A stretch of DNA of 64,000 bases, taken from IMG/VR virus record IMGVR_UViG_3300044678_002668, positions 1-64,000 of that record; one strand, given 5' to 3'. The stretch's first letter is position 1; the number at the start of each line of letters is the position of its first letter. Positions 1-8,937 of this stretch are shown one piece after another. The notes beneath the pieces were generated by a model. That model was not told the origin of the DNA, did no database searches, and saw only the letters and a program-made list of their open reading frames with translations. The translations under genes and the position numbers were made by a program. This DNA is from a virus.

Positions 1-89
1 GGTGTTAATAATAGCTTACGCCCCATCCTTAATTTTAAAGGTTGAGTGTATTGATTGTTTACAGTGCTTTTAATTCTTCTACTAGCCAT
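1..89 (-). CDS. Start of a gene cut by the left window edge
   Basis: An ATG at position 89 overlaps the stop of the upstream 362-residue tail gene (TAATG). The frame then stays open to the edge, giving 29 residues beginning MASRRIKSTVNNQYTQPLK. The basic N-terminus matches nothing I recognise. The tight coupling suggests another structural or tail gene in the same leftward operon. Function unknown; only the N-terminus is visible. Confidence 0.55.
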   Translation of the reverse strand, partial: MASRRIKSTVNNQYTQPLKLRMGRKLLLT

Positions 90-1177
90 TATTCTCCTAG
101 AGTAATACCAACAGTACCAACTCTAGTCTGACCAGCAGCAGTAATATTTAATTTAACTACATAATGAGTTAAATCTAAAATTGAAGCGGCATTAGTTGGA
201 ACTATTTCATAATAACCATTAACATCTGCTACAAGTCCAGATTGACTGATTCCAATACTATTCCCATCTTTATCATAAATAGTAAAACTAGCTGTTCCTA
301 AGAAAGCATCAATTAACTCACCGTCTCTAGTACACCACAGAGTTCCTTGAAGTTGATTTGATGCGTTAATTGAAAAAATAGCTCTTGGTTCATATTTAGG
401 ACCTGTTTCTGGATAAGTAATTGGTAAATTATAAATAATTTGCATACCATCAACAGGAATTGAAACTTTTACAGTATAAAAAGTATTGTCTAAACTTAAC
501 AAAGAAGGGATAGGAGTAATTTCAAAAAATCCTTCAGAGTCCGCTACAATGCCACTTTCTGTCATTCCTGGAACTAAGTTTCCATTGTTATCGTAAATAA
601 CATAAGTTGCAGAACCTAGTCGTGCAGGATTAGTAATAATGCCATCATTATCATTAACCCAAAAAGTAGCAATTAAATTGTTGTTTGTATTTACAGCAAA
701 AACTCCATTAATTTGAGCGTTTGTAGCTCCAGTAATACCAGGACTTGTTTGATTTAAGCTTACAGTATTATTATCCCTATTTCCAACTGCATCTACAGCA
801 CGTACACCAACATAATACCTAACTCCTGTTTGCAAAAGAGTTCCATTTGCAATGGCAAAAATATCAGCATTTAATTGAGTGGTGACAATGGCTATATTTG
901 CAGTAGAAAAAAGGTTTAAAGAATCGTTTGGTTTAACATACACTTCATATCTAATAGGATTACTTGTATCTGTAGCAGCTAACCAAGAAACTCTTAATTG
1001 ACCCAAAGGTCCCCTAGTTAAAAAATCAATACCAGCAAATACTGGAGGAATTAAATCCACAATACAAGCTTGACTTGTAGCTTGTTTTGAAGTACCAGTA
1101 ACTAACTGGTTTACAAAATCTAAGCCAAGCGTTGTATTTTGTACAATAGTTCCGCCAGATACTAATTGATTTGGCAT
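89..1177 (-). CDS. Putative tail fibre or surface protein with duplicated beta-sandwich domain
   Basis: A 362-residue protein with no enzymatic motif. Residues about 45-145 look like a fibronectin type III domain (PPVFAGIDF near the start, YVGVRAVDAVGNRD near the end). Two tandem copies of a second domain of about 95 residues follow. Both copies carry the pattern Y-I/T-IYD-x-x-GN, then SG-L/I-VAD-x-x-G-F/Y-x-EI-x-P, then YxVK. Such Ig/FN3-type repeats are common on phage tails and capsids, where they contact cell-surface sugars; that role is inferred here. It follows the 780-residue gene with a 2-base gap and overlaps the next gene downstream. Confidence 0.7.
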   Translation of the reverse strand: MPNQLVSGGTIVQNTTLGLDFVNQLVTGTSKQATSQACIVDLIPPVFAGIDFLTRGPLGQLRVSWLAATDTSNPIRYEVYVKPNDSLNLFSTANIAIVTTQLNADIFAIANGTLLQTGVRYYVGVRAVDAVGNRDNNTVSLNQTSPGITGATNAQINGVFAVNTNNNLIATFWVNDNDGIITNPARLGSATYVIYDNNGNLVPGMTESGIVADSEGFFEITPIPSLLSLDNTFYTVKVSIPVDGMQIIYNLPITYPETGPKYEPRAIFSINASNQLQGTLWCTRDGELIDAFLGTASFTIYDKDGNSIGISQSGLVADVNGYYEIVPTNAASILDLTHYVVKLNITAAGQTRVGTVGITLGE

Positions 1178-1179
1178 TT

Positions 1180-3522
1180 TTAACTATCCTTTAAAGAAGG
1201 TCGAACATCTGTTCCTGGAGGTGAAGTGAAGGTATAGCGAACAAGAGTTCCCACAGTATTTGGAATAGTTCCTAAAGGTAACCAGCTAATGCCATTATCA
1301 ATGGAGTATTGGAATCTAGTTGGTTGACTTGTAATAGAATCAGATACAAGTTGCGTGCCACTTAAATCAAAAGCTCTAAATGTAAGGGTGGAAGGAATAC
1401 CGCTTACATAAGCTTCTTTTAATCTAAATCCACATCTTGTTGGAGATCCGCTTGAAGAGTCATCGTAAGAGTATTCCCAGTTGTCTGAAAGTTCTTCTTG
1501 TGCTTCATAACCAATAAATAAATCAGAAACTTGAACGTGGCTTGTTCGATCAAAAGAAAAAGTTTTAAAAGAAAGTTTAAATTGAATTTGATCTGCAATA
1601 GGAATTGAAAGTTCTTGGTCCGCATCAAGTTCTGTCCAACCTCCTGAAATTGAACCAAACCCGCTTGTACGGTACTCAACCTTAACTTCACCGCCCGTTT
1701 TAACAAGTTCTCGCATGACCTGAACATCTTTTAAAATGCTATTATCAGGTAGATTAACTACTTTTGAAACAATGTAACTAACGTCAGCTAAAGTATCTGA
1801 ACGAAGATCCGCTGCAAAAACTCCTCTCTGTCCCGTAGCGCCTGACACAGCAAAAAGCCATCCTGAAGCATTTGTAAAGTTTAAATAAGGAAGTGATGGG
1901 CGAAGCTCATAAGATTCTTTGCTGGAAGCTTCAAGCCACTCCATGCAATAGTCTCCAAAAAGAGCTGTGATTTTATTATTTTCAACTTTTTTCAATAGGA
2001 ATCTAAAAGCATTCGTTGCAGCCTGACCAACAAGTACAATCGCTTGATCCAGAGAATCGGACCAACTTGCTGAGATAGTAACAGGGGCTACGATTTGCGA
2101 CGGTGTTCCAAGAAGATTTGATGTTGTAAGCGAAGGCCAAGTGGTTGTTCCTGAAGTAAGTTCATCAAGTCGGCCTAAATAAAGGTTTGTTGTGGTCGCA
2201 AAGAACGCGCACTTTTGACCATTCAAAAGACTGCCGTTCAAAGGGGCATTTACAGGATTTGCAATTGCATCAACGTCTGTTGTTGCAAGCAGGGTTCCGG
2301 CAATCGCTGGCAAGATGCTTGTTTGGTGAAGCCATTGGGAATTAGTGTAACCAAAAGCCTTTCCAAGTTCGCCCGTTCCGATGATTGAAGTGTTATTGAT
2401 TCCAGCACCACCGGCTGTAGCTGATAATTCAAAGTCATTTGCTGTTAAATTTCTTACAAAGTAAGTCGTATTAAGCGCAAAACCTGTGGGCATAACGCCT
2501 GACAAGAATTGAACTGGCTCGTTCTCAGTCAAACCATGCGCTGTGATTTGAACCTTTGCAGGCGAGGCCACGGTGATTTGTGCTGATTGTGTTGAATACG
2601 TAGGAGCAACTGAAATATCCCGAACAAAGTATTGTGGGTTAGCCGCAGTTCCGACATGGGTATAAAGGCGGTTTCCAGCAACATCAATAATCGCACCGAA
2701 AGCATCAAGCTCTTGGTTTAGCGGCTGCATTACGACGGAAGTCGGTCCAGCCGCAGCACCAATCGAAGCGCCGTTGAAAGTCGCCGACAATTCAAAGTCA
2801 TTCGCCGAAGCGTTTCGCACAAAGTATTTTGTGTTGACTACAAAAGTTGAAGCGGTCCACGCTGGACCAACTTGAGAAGTGAAATACACTTGATCGTTGT
2901 TTTGAAACCCGTGTCCAACAAAGTTGAATTTCACAGGAGTTCCAAGTGTAACGGTCATGCTTCGAGAATTTAAAGAAGCAAGACGGCCTAACTGATAAAC
3001 GGCTTTCTGATTGCTTCCTGTTGCAAAAGGAATTGTTGGAGGGGAAACTTGAGTGAAGTCGCTTCGAGCAATGTTGTTTGCCAGCAAGACTCCAGAGCCG
3101 CCAAGCAAAACGGTTCCGGTAGCAATCGCATAAATTTTCCAGCCAGATGTGCCAGTATCTAAAACCTTTAATGATCTGATTGTATGTACAATGGCAGGAG
3201 AAGCTGGGACAGCCATGTTGACACGACCAACATAAGTGTGAACACCTGTTGATTGATTAATTTCGTAGCAAAGAATTGGAAGAGCACCACCGGCAATTGT
3301 GCCAAGAACAAAAATTCGTCCATTATCACTTGCAAACATAATAGCGGTTGGAGTAACAGCTCCTACAGTATCTGAGAACACGTCAAGAAAGCGTGTTGGA
3401 CTTGGTCCTAAAACTGGCTTAGCGTCAATAGTTCTTTGTGTAACTCGACCAGCAAGAGTTGTTCGCGTTTGGTCGTAAGATGTCCCTACGCTATTTAATA
3501 AATTTAAATCTAAAAGTTTCAT
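1180..3522 (-). CDS. Putative tail/virion protein with HGL-type repeats
   Basis: A 780-residue protein, probably a beta-rich tail component. Between about residues 195 and 385 it contains two copies of a module of about 70 residues: HGF/HGL, a short loop, V-x-F, then NTxYFVRN and ANDFELSAT. The same HG-x-x-x-x-D/E signature recurs in the large tail protein at the right end of the window, so the two probably share a structural module. It starts at ATG 3522 behind a strong GGAG site. The upstream half of the gene (about 2.05-3.5 kb) is clearly richer in G+C than the rest of the structural region, which suggests mosaic origin. No catalytic motif is visible. Confidence 0.7.
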   Translation of the reverse strand: MKLLDLNLLNSVGTSYDQTRTTLAGRVTQRTIDAKPVLGPSPTRFLDVFSDTVGAVTPTAIMFASDNGRIFVLGTIAGGALPILCYEINQSTGVHTYVGRVNMAVPASPAIVHTIRSLKVLDTGTSGWKIYAIATGTVLLGGSGVLLANNIARSDFTQVSPPTIPFATGSNQKAVYQLGRLASLNSRSMTVTLGTPVKFNFVGHGFQNNDQVYFTSQVGPAWTASTFVVNTKYFVRNASANDFELSATFNGASIGAAAGPTSVVMQPLNQELDAFGAIIDVAGNRLYTHVGTAANPQYFVRDISVAPTYSTQSAQITVASPAKVQITAHGLTENEPVQFLSGVMPTGFALNTTYFVRNLTANDFELSATAGGAGINNTSIIGTGELGKAFGYTNSQWLHQTSILPAIAGTLLATTDVDAIANPVNAPLNGSLLNGQKCAFFATTTNLYLGRLDELTSGTTTWPSLTTSNLLGTPSQIVAPVTISASWSDSLDQAIVLVGQAATNAFRFLLKKVENNKITALFGDYCMEWLEASSKESYELRPSLPYLNFTNASGWLFAVSGATGQRGVFAADLRSDTLADVSYIVSKVVNLPDNSILKDVQVMRELVKTGGEVKVEYRTSGFGSISGGWTELDADQELSIPIADQIQFKLSFKTFSFDRTSHVQVSDLFIGYEAQEELSDNWEYSYDDSSSGSPTRCGFRLKEAYVSGIPSTLTFRAFDLSGTQLVSDSITSQPTRFQYSIDNGISWLPLGTIPNTVGTLVRYTFTSPPGTDVRPSLKDS

Positions 3523-3532
3523 TTATATCTCC

Positions 3533-4417
3533 TTAAACTATCGACCAAATACTGTTTGTTCTTTTGTATTTATTTCCATCTAAAACGTAATTAAAATCTC
3601 GTCTAATAATGCTTCCAGAAAAAGTTGCGCTTGTATAATCCACTCTAGTAATTCTTTGATTTTTAGTTCCAAAATCTGCATAAGTATATGTTTCTGTTCT
3701 ATCTTTTGAAGCCAAAACTTGTAATTTACGATTGTTAACAAAAGTTCTTTCTATTCCAGAGGGAGTACCATCCTCTGTACCAGAAATAATAAGAGGCTCA
3801 GCAACACTTACAGATCCAGTAATGGATACTGGAAGAGGGTTTATAAACTTAGTATCTAAAGAAGTTAACAAACTTTCCATTGAAGTTAAAGTGGAATTAG
3901 CTACCTGAAGTTCTGTTATTTGGCTGTCTTGTTTAGCTTCTGTAGCGGCTCCAGTTGGCAAAGGTAAAGATAGGGCTGTAATGGATATCGGAGAAGTAAG
4001 TTTACCATCAATGCTATTTAATATGGTAATTTGACTATCTTGTTTACTTTCTGTCGCTGCATTAGAAGCTAAAGGTAAAACAGTATTAATTAAATTTACA
4101 TCTAAGCCAGATTTAAGTCCCACTGTAGTGCCAGTAAATAGGATTGTGCCGTCTCCTAACCGAATACTATCATCTGTATGGTCAATAGTTAAAGCTAAAC
4201 TACCACCTGCAATATAAACGTCTAGAGCGTTTTTAGGACCTACAGGAGTTAAAGTATTTAATAAAACTCCGTCTCCAAGCCTAATACTATCCGTAGAGGC
4301 ATCTAAATCAACACTAATAGATCCAATAGATATCGTAGCTAAAACTTTTAACGATTCCGTAGGAGGATCGTAAACCTGTTTTATAACGTTACCAAAATCT
4401 AAATCTTTTGTAGCCAT
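3533..4417 (-). CDS. Virion structural protein with internal repeats
   Basis: A 294-residue protein that looks like a phage tail or baseplate decoration protein. Two copies of DSIRLGDG followed by a GLD/ALDV stretch lie near residues 40-110. Two copies of a module reading AATE-S/A-KQDSQIT lie near residues 120-170; the AATE-x-KQD type module is common in phage structural proteins. The C-terminus (about 210-294) is a separate beta-rich domain. The recurring leftward motif lies immediately upstream (4423-4433). Exact role unknown. Confidence 0.65.
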   Translation of the reverse strand: MATKDLDFGNVIKQVYDPPTESLKVLATISIGSISVDLDASTDSIRLGDGVLLNTLTPVGPKNALDVYIAGGSLALTIDHTDDSIRLGDGTILFTGTTVGLKSGLDVNLINTVLPLASNAATESKQDSQITILNSIDGKLTSPISITALSLPLPTGAATEAKQDSQITELQVANSTLTSMESLLTSLDTKFINPLPVSITGSVSVAEPLIISGTEDGTPSGIERTFVNNRKLQVLASKDRTETYTYADFGTKNQRITRVDYTSATFSGSIIRRDFNYVLDGNKYKRTNSIWSIV

Positions 4418-4422
4418 ACAAT

Positions 4423-4433
4423 ATTATTTGTTA
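4423..4433 (-). promoter_or_regulatory. Recurring leftward motif, copy 1
   Basis: The minus strand reads TAACAAATAAT, overlapping the stop of the transglycosylase gene and ending six bases before the ATG at 4417. It is identical over 11 bases to copies at 10973, 13309, 28008 and 59313, all on the same strand. Candidate late promoter or RNA-processing site; the function is inferred. Confidence 0.5.
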
Positions 4434-5206
4434 GTTTTTTTAAGTTCTTGATAATGTTTAAGAATTCTTTGTTCACGTTTTTGAAGGTCTGGATGAGCTT
4501 TGCTAAAATCCTTTTGAAAAGGAGCGTCTGGATTGCCCATATATTGCACAGCGGCCCTAACAGGATCTCCCTGTTGATTTTTAAGAAGCTTATTTATTAA
4601 ATGGTCCACTATAAGTTCTTGAGATGCTTTATCTTTTTCAAGTTTATCTGAAATTTCTTGAGGAGATAGGCCAGAATATCCTTGTTCTTTTAATACTTTA
4701 GCTAAAGGAGTGTTGCCATAACGTTTAAAAATATCCTGTACTACAATGGGTGTAATCCCATAAGTACCCACAGCACGGCTGCCTTTTTGTTCTCCAGACT
4801 CAATGGTGGGATGTCTAGTATTTTTTCCATAATTGCTTTCAGCAAATGCGATAAGATCTCTAGCAAGCTTACGAGCGTCTTTAGAAGCGTATTCAGGAGC
4901 TTTTCTACCCATAGGCATACCCGCTTTTTGCTCTTCTAAAGGCCTTGTAAGGCTTTCTAAAGAGCTAAATCTACGCATTACTGGAGTATCTTGAGTAGGC
5001 ATTTGTGGTAGTTCTAAAGGAAGTACTTTAGGAATGTTCTCCATACTAGAGCTTTCCTCTAGAAGTTGTAAGTTTTCTAAAGGATTTTTATCTGGTACTT
5101 CTATTGGACTAGCTTGTGGAGCTTCTGAAAGTTTTAAAGTGGCAAACTTTCTTTTAAATCGGTTTTCAGGCCGTACTCCAAAAATATCCGCTGGGTCTTT
5201 TTTCAT
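4424..5206 (-). CDS. Virion-associated lytic transglycosylase (SLT-like)
   Basis: A 260-residue protein. The first 100 residues are polar and proline-rich with no clear fold. From about residue 108 it resembles lysozyme-like SLT domains: AFAESNYGK (candidate catalytic Glu123), then GSRAVGTYGITP, equivalent to the family's S-x-x-GAxGLMQ segment, and a helical C-terminus. The expected role is local cleavage of peptidoglycan during DNA entry. It sits between the internal coiled-coil protein and tail proteins, consistent with a virion enzyme rather than the lysis endolysin. The domain call is by motif only. Confidence 0.65.
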   Translation of the reverse strand: MKKDPADIFGVRPENRFKRKFATLKLSEAPQASPIEVPDKNPLENLQLLEESSSMENIPKVLPLELPQMPTQDTPVMRRFSSLESLTRPLEEQKAGMPMGRKAPEYASKDARKLARDLIAFAESNYGKNTRHPTIESGEQKGSRAVGTYGITPIVVQDIFKRYGNTPLAKVLKEQGYSGLSPQEISDKLEKDKASQELIVDHLINKLLKNQQGDPVRAAVQYMGNPDAPFQKDFSKAHPDLQKREQRILKHYQELKKTNK

Positions 5207-5210
5207 CTTA

Positions 5211-8200
5211 TTAACTTCCCAACTGTTTCTTTAAATATTCAATTTCTTTTTCTAAATCAGACATTTGTTTTTTACTTAAACCAGGAATTTTAAGTTCTTC
5301 TATGGCGTTTTCAAGTTGTTTTTGATAGCGAGTACGCATCATTTCTTTTAAACGAGTGGCTTCTTTTTGATCTGCTTCAGAAACTTTAGGCTGTTCTTTT
5401 GGCTTTTCTTCAGCTTTAGGAGCAGGTTTTTTATAGTTTTTTTCTAAATTTTCTGTTTTATTAAGAACTTCTTTTTGTAATTTTTTTTCTTTTAAAGAGT
5501 TTTTTTCTAAATTTTCTTTTGCTTCTTTTAATCTTTTTTCTATTTCTTTAATGTTTTTTTCATATTGAGCTTTTTGTTTATAATTTTTTTGTAAAATTTT
5601 GTTTAAAGCTTTTGTATTTTTTAAATTATTTGACATTTCGTTTAAGTTTTTTGATAAAACAAGGTCTTTTTCGTATTTAATTTCATCTAAAGTTTCTTGT
5701 AAACTTTTTATTTTTTCATTGTTTCCCTTAACAACATCTTTTTGAATAGATAAAGTACTTTGTAATCTTTTTAAAGACTCAGAACTTTCAAAAGGATTTT
5801 CTTCTATAATTTCTTCAAATAAATCTTCTTCTACCTTATTAGGTTTTTTTTCAACTTTAACAGGAGTTTTGGGTAGTTCTTCTTTTTTAAGAGCCTGTAC
5901 AGGTACTTCTTCTTCAGGAGAAATAGTCTTAGTATTCTTCTTAGAATAGCGTCCCTTACCATACATAGTGGCTTTTTCAACATCTCCAGATTGTTTTTTA
6001 ACAATGTTTAGAGCTGCTTTATTTAAAATAGGACCTACATTTGGGTGATTTTTTACTAACTCTTCTTTGCTTATAACCGAAGTTTTTTTCTCAACAAGCC
6101 CTTCTTGAAGAGTTTTAAAAACCTTACTATATCCAGCCATATTGTTTTTTAGCTGATCTACTTCATTTTTGACTTTAGACCAAGTTTTAGGAGCAGTTCT
6201 TAATTGTTTATCAAAAAACTCAATTAAATCCAAAGTGGCTCTAGACAAAGCTTCAGAAGTAAGTTCTAATTGGTTTTTTTGTAAATTGGTAGAAATAAAA
6301 CCCTCAAGAGCTTGAGCATCTTTAGGTTCAAGTTTTGTTGTTTTAGCAATTTCTTTAACTTCATTGTAAAAAGGAGTGTCAAAATATCCTTTTTTACCAG
6401 CTACAGACCTACCCACCATAGTGTTAACAGTATTAGTAAGCTGGTCAAAAGCTTCTTGAGGAAGGCCTTTAGCCCTCATTTTTTCCCCAATTTCAATAAA
6501 AGAGTTATACAGGTCTTGTTTAACGTATTGAATAGCTTCATCACTATCTTGTAAAAAGTCGTCTACAATAGCTTTTTTAACTGCTTTTTTCTTTTCAGGT
6601 AAGGGAAGATCTTTTACTTCTTCTTTAATTTGCTCTTTGGTTTTTTTAACTTTAGGAGCTTTAATAGGAGCTGGTTTAGGAGCTGCCACTGGAGCAGGAG
6701 CTGGAATAGACATAGCTGGAGCAGCAACAGGAGGAGGAACAGGAGCTGAAGGTGGAGCTGTTGCAGGAGGCGTAGCTTTAGCGGTGGCATCTAAAGCAGC
6801 TTGTTCTTGCTTTAACATTTCCTGATAGAGAAGCTCTTGATCTAATTCTTTTTCTGTAGCTTTTTTAGCAGACTCTTGTAGCTTTTTTAAATCAGGAGCT
6901 TTTGTAGAAGCTTTTTTTACACCTTTTAACTCTCCTTGAGCTTTAAGCATTTCTTGATAGAGAAGCTCTTCAGGAACTTCAGCTTTAGCCTCAGCCTTAG
7001 CAACAGCTTGAAGCCCTTCCATATATTTTTTATTTAGCTCTTCTGCATAAGCCAGCTCTTTTAAAGCCTCATCGTCAACTTCTTTAGCAGCTTGTTTTTG
7101 AAGTTGTTCTAAAATAGCTTCTTGCTGTTGTTCAGAAAGCTTAAGAAAGTCTTCCTGTTTTTTTAAAGACTCTGTAAAAGACTTGTCCAAAACCTCTTCG
7201 GCTTGCTTTTTACTTAAAGCAGCCATTTCTTTCTCAATAACATCAATAGAAACAGGAGAATCTAAATCGTCAATAGACCCCTTACCAAGTCCTAAATCCT
7301 CAAACATTTTAAGAGTAGGTAGATCTTGCTCTAAAACAGTATCAGCAAAACCTTTTTCTAAAGGTACGTTTTCTTTAGTAACAGGATTACTAAGAATTTC
7401 TTTAATGGCTTTTTTAGAATCGGCTTGAAGAATTCCTTTTGGATTTTTAAAAACATCACTTAAACTATTAAAAAACTCTTCAAAGAGTTGTTCATTTTTT
7501 CCAATATTTAAATGAGCATCAGGAACTTCAGGTAAGTTTAAAAACCTTTTAGCTTTTTCTAAAATGTAAGGTCGTAAAGAAGCTTCTGGATTTGCATATT
7601 TAGGATTATTAAAAAAGACCTCAGCGGCTTCAATTTCTTTTTTAAGATCCGGTTCAATTTCTTTTAAAAGAATTAGCTCTTCTTTTTGTTTAGTGGAAAG
7701 CTCTTCAGAAACTTTATCAGTTTTAGCTTTTTTTTGAGCTGCGAGCTGTTCGTCTTCTAGCTCTTTTAATTTTTCTTCTACAGTTTTTTTAGAAGTTTTA
7801 GGAGCGGTGGCTGGAGAAGCTTTTGCATCGTATTCTTGAATCTTTTTTGCAAGCTCGTCTTTTTGAGCTTTTAAAGCAATAAGCTCTTCTTTAGTGGCAG
7901 TTTCAACACCCTCATCCAAAGCCTTTAACTTTTGTTTATTAGCAATATAGTCTAAAGCTTCAGGAACTTCTAAGTTCTTTAAGGTGGTAGTTTCAGCGTC
8001 AATTTGATTTTTAATTGCATTTAGACGAGTACGATCTGCTTGTAAAGTAGCAATGACTTCATCAGATTTTTCAGACTTTAACTGAAGATCAATCTTTTTT
8101 AATTGATTTTCAACGTCTTGAGTTTGTTTTAAATTTTCTTTTAAAGCTTTGCTAACTTCCCTAGATTGTTTAAAAGCTTCTTTTTGATTTGCAATAACAC

Positions 8201-8927
8201 CTTTAACGTCAATTTTAGAAAGGTCTTTTGCTTTTTCAACAACTTTTCCAGGAATTTCAGGTACTTTTTTAGCAGTGTCAATTGCTTTTTTTGTAAGTCT
8301 TCCAGCTTGATAGGAAGCTTTAACTAAAGCTGGATCTGTTCTTTTTCCCAGTGTTTGCAATCCTTTACCAGACAATGCACCACCAATCAAATCAGCTCCA
8401 AAAAGTCCTACCTTACCCAAAGTAGAATCCGCTTCAAATTCCGATGAAAGTCCATACGGAACATCTAAAACAGTGCTGTCAATAGCCCCCTCTTTAATAG
8501 CCTTTAAACGCTCTATAGCATCGTAATCCTCTCCAGAAAGAGCTTCTTTTGCTAATACCGCAGCACCAGCATATCCAGCTCCTAACATATTACCAGCACG
8601 CATAGCAGCATCAGCAAGAGTTTTACTTAAAGGAGACTTATTTCCATATAAAGAAAGCTCATCTTTCATTTCATCCGAGCTTACAGAAATACCTGGAAGA
8701 ACGTTTTCTTCTCTTTTAGAACGAGCCGTACCTTGTTGAGAAGCTACATAATCCTGAAGTTTTTGAAGTTCTTGTACAATGCTGCGATGGGCTTGTACTC
8801 GTTCTTCTTGAGATTCAAAGGGTTTAGAAGGCTCTGTTTCTTTTACAGAAACGGGAGCTTTAGTGCCGCTTAAAGACGCGGCAATTTCTTCATCTGTCAT
8901 CGTATCAAAATTTGGATATTTACTCAT
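5211..8927 (-). CDS. Large coiled-coil internal virion protein
   Basis: A 1238-residue, very Lys/Glu-rich protein. A short polar N-terminus is followed by a glycine/alanine-rich, possibly membrane-active stretch (about 105-200). Long coiled coils run to about 700, then a Pro/Ala-rich linker with many PAP and APA units (about 730-780), a helical region, and a second long coiled coil to the end. It lies directly after the portal gene. Phage proteins of this size and composition are often ejected with the DNA or form an internal core, but a scaffold role is also possible. No enzymatic motif was found. ATG 8927 has a good ribosome site (AAGGAAA). Confidence 0.6.
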   Translation of the reverse strand: MSKYPNFDTMTDEEIAASLSGTKAPVSVKETEPSKPFESQEERVQAHRSIVQELQKLQDYVASQQGTARSKREENVLPGISVSSDEMKDELSLYGNKSPLSKTLADAAMRAGNMLGAGYAGAAVLAKEALSGEDYDAIERLKAIKEGAIDSTVLDVPYGLSSEFEADSTLGKVGLFGADLIGGALSGKGLQTLGKRTDPALVKASYQAGRLTKKAIDTAKKVPEIPGKVVEKAKDLSKIDVKGVIANQKEAFKQSREVSKALKENLKQTQDVENQLKKIDLQLKSEKSDEVIATLQADRTRLNAIKNQIDAETTTLKNLEVPEALDYIANKQKLKALDEGVETATKEELIALKAQKDELAKKIQEYDAKASPATAPKTSKKTVEEKLKELEDEQLAAQKKAKTDKVSEELSTKQKEELILLKEIEPDLKKEIEAAEVFFNNPKYANPEASLRPYILEKAKRFLNLPEVPDAHLNIGKNEQLFEEFFNSLSDVFKNPKGILQADSKKAIKEILSNPVTKENVPLEKGFADTVLEQDLPTLKMFEDLGLGKGSIDDLDSPVSIDVIEKEMAALSKKQAEEVLDKSFTESLKKQEDFLKLSEQQQEAILEQLQKQAAKEVDDEALKELAYAEELNKKYMEGLQAVAKAEAKAEVPEELLYQEMLKAQGELKGVKKASTKAPDLKKLQESAKKATEKELDQELLYQEMLKQEQAALDATAKATPPATAPPSAPVPPPVAAPAMSIPAPAPVAAPKPAPIKAPKVKKTKEQIKEEVKDLPLPEKKKAVKKAIVDDFLQDSDEAIQYVKQDLYNSFIEIGEKMRAKGLPQEAFDQLTNTVNTMVGRSVAGKKGYFDTPFYNEVKEIAKTTKLEPKDAQALEGFISTNLQKNQLELTSEALSRATLDLIEFFDKQLRTAPKTWSKVKNEVDQLKNNMAGYSKVFKTLQEGLVEKKTSVISKEELVKNHPNVGPILNKAALNIVKKQSGDVEKATMYGKGRYSKKNTKTISPEEEVPVQALKKEELPKTPVKVEKKPNKVEEDLFEEIIEENPFESSESLKRLQSTLSIQKDVVKGNNEKIKSLQETLDEIKYEKDLVLSKNLNEMSNNLKNTKALNKILQKNYKQKAQYEKNIKEIEKRLKEAKENLEKNSLKEKKLQKEVLNKTENLEKNYKKPAPKAEEKPKEQPKVSEADQKEATRLKEMMRTRYQKQLENAIEELKIPGLSKKQMSDLEKEIEYLKKQLGS

Positions 8928-8937
8928 CTATATTTCC

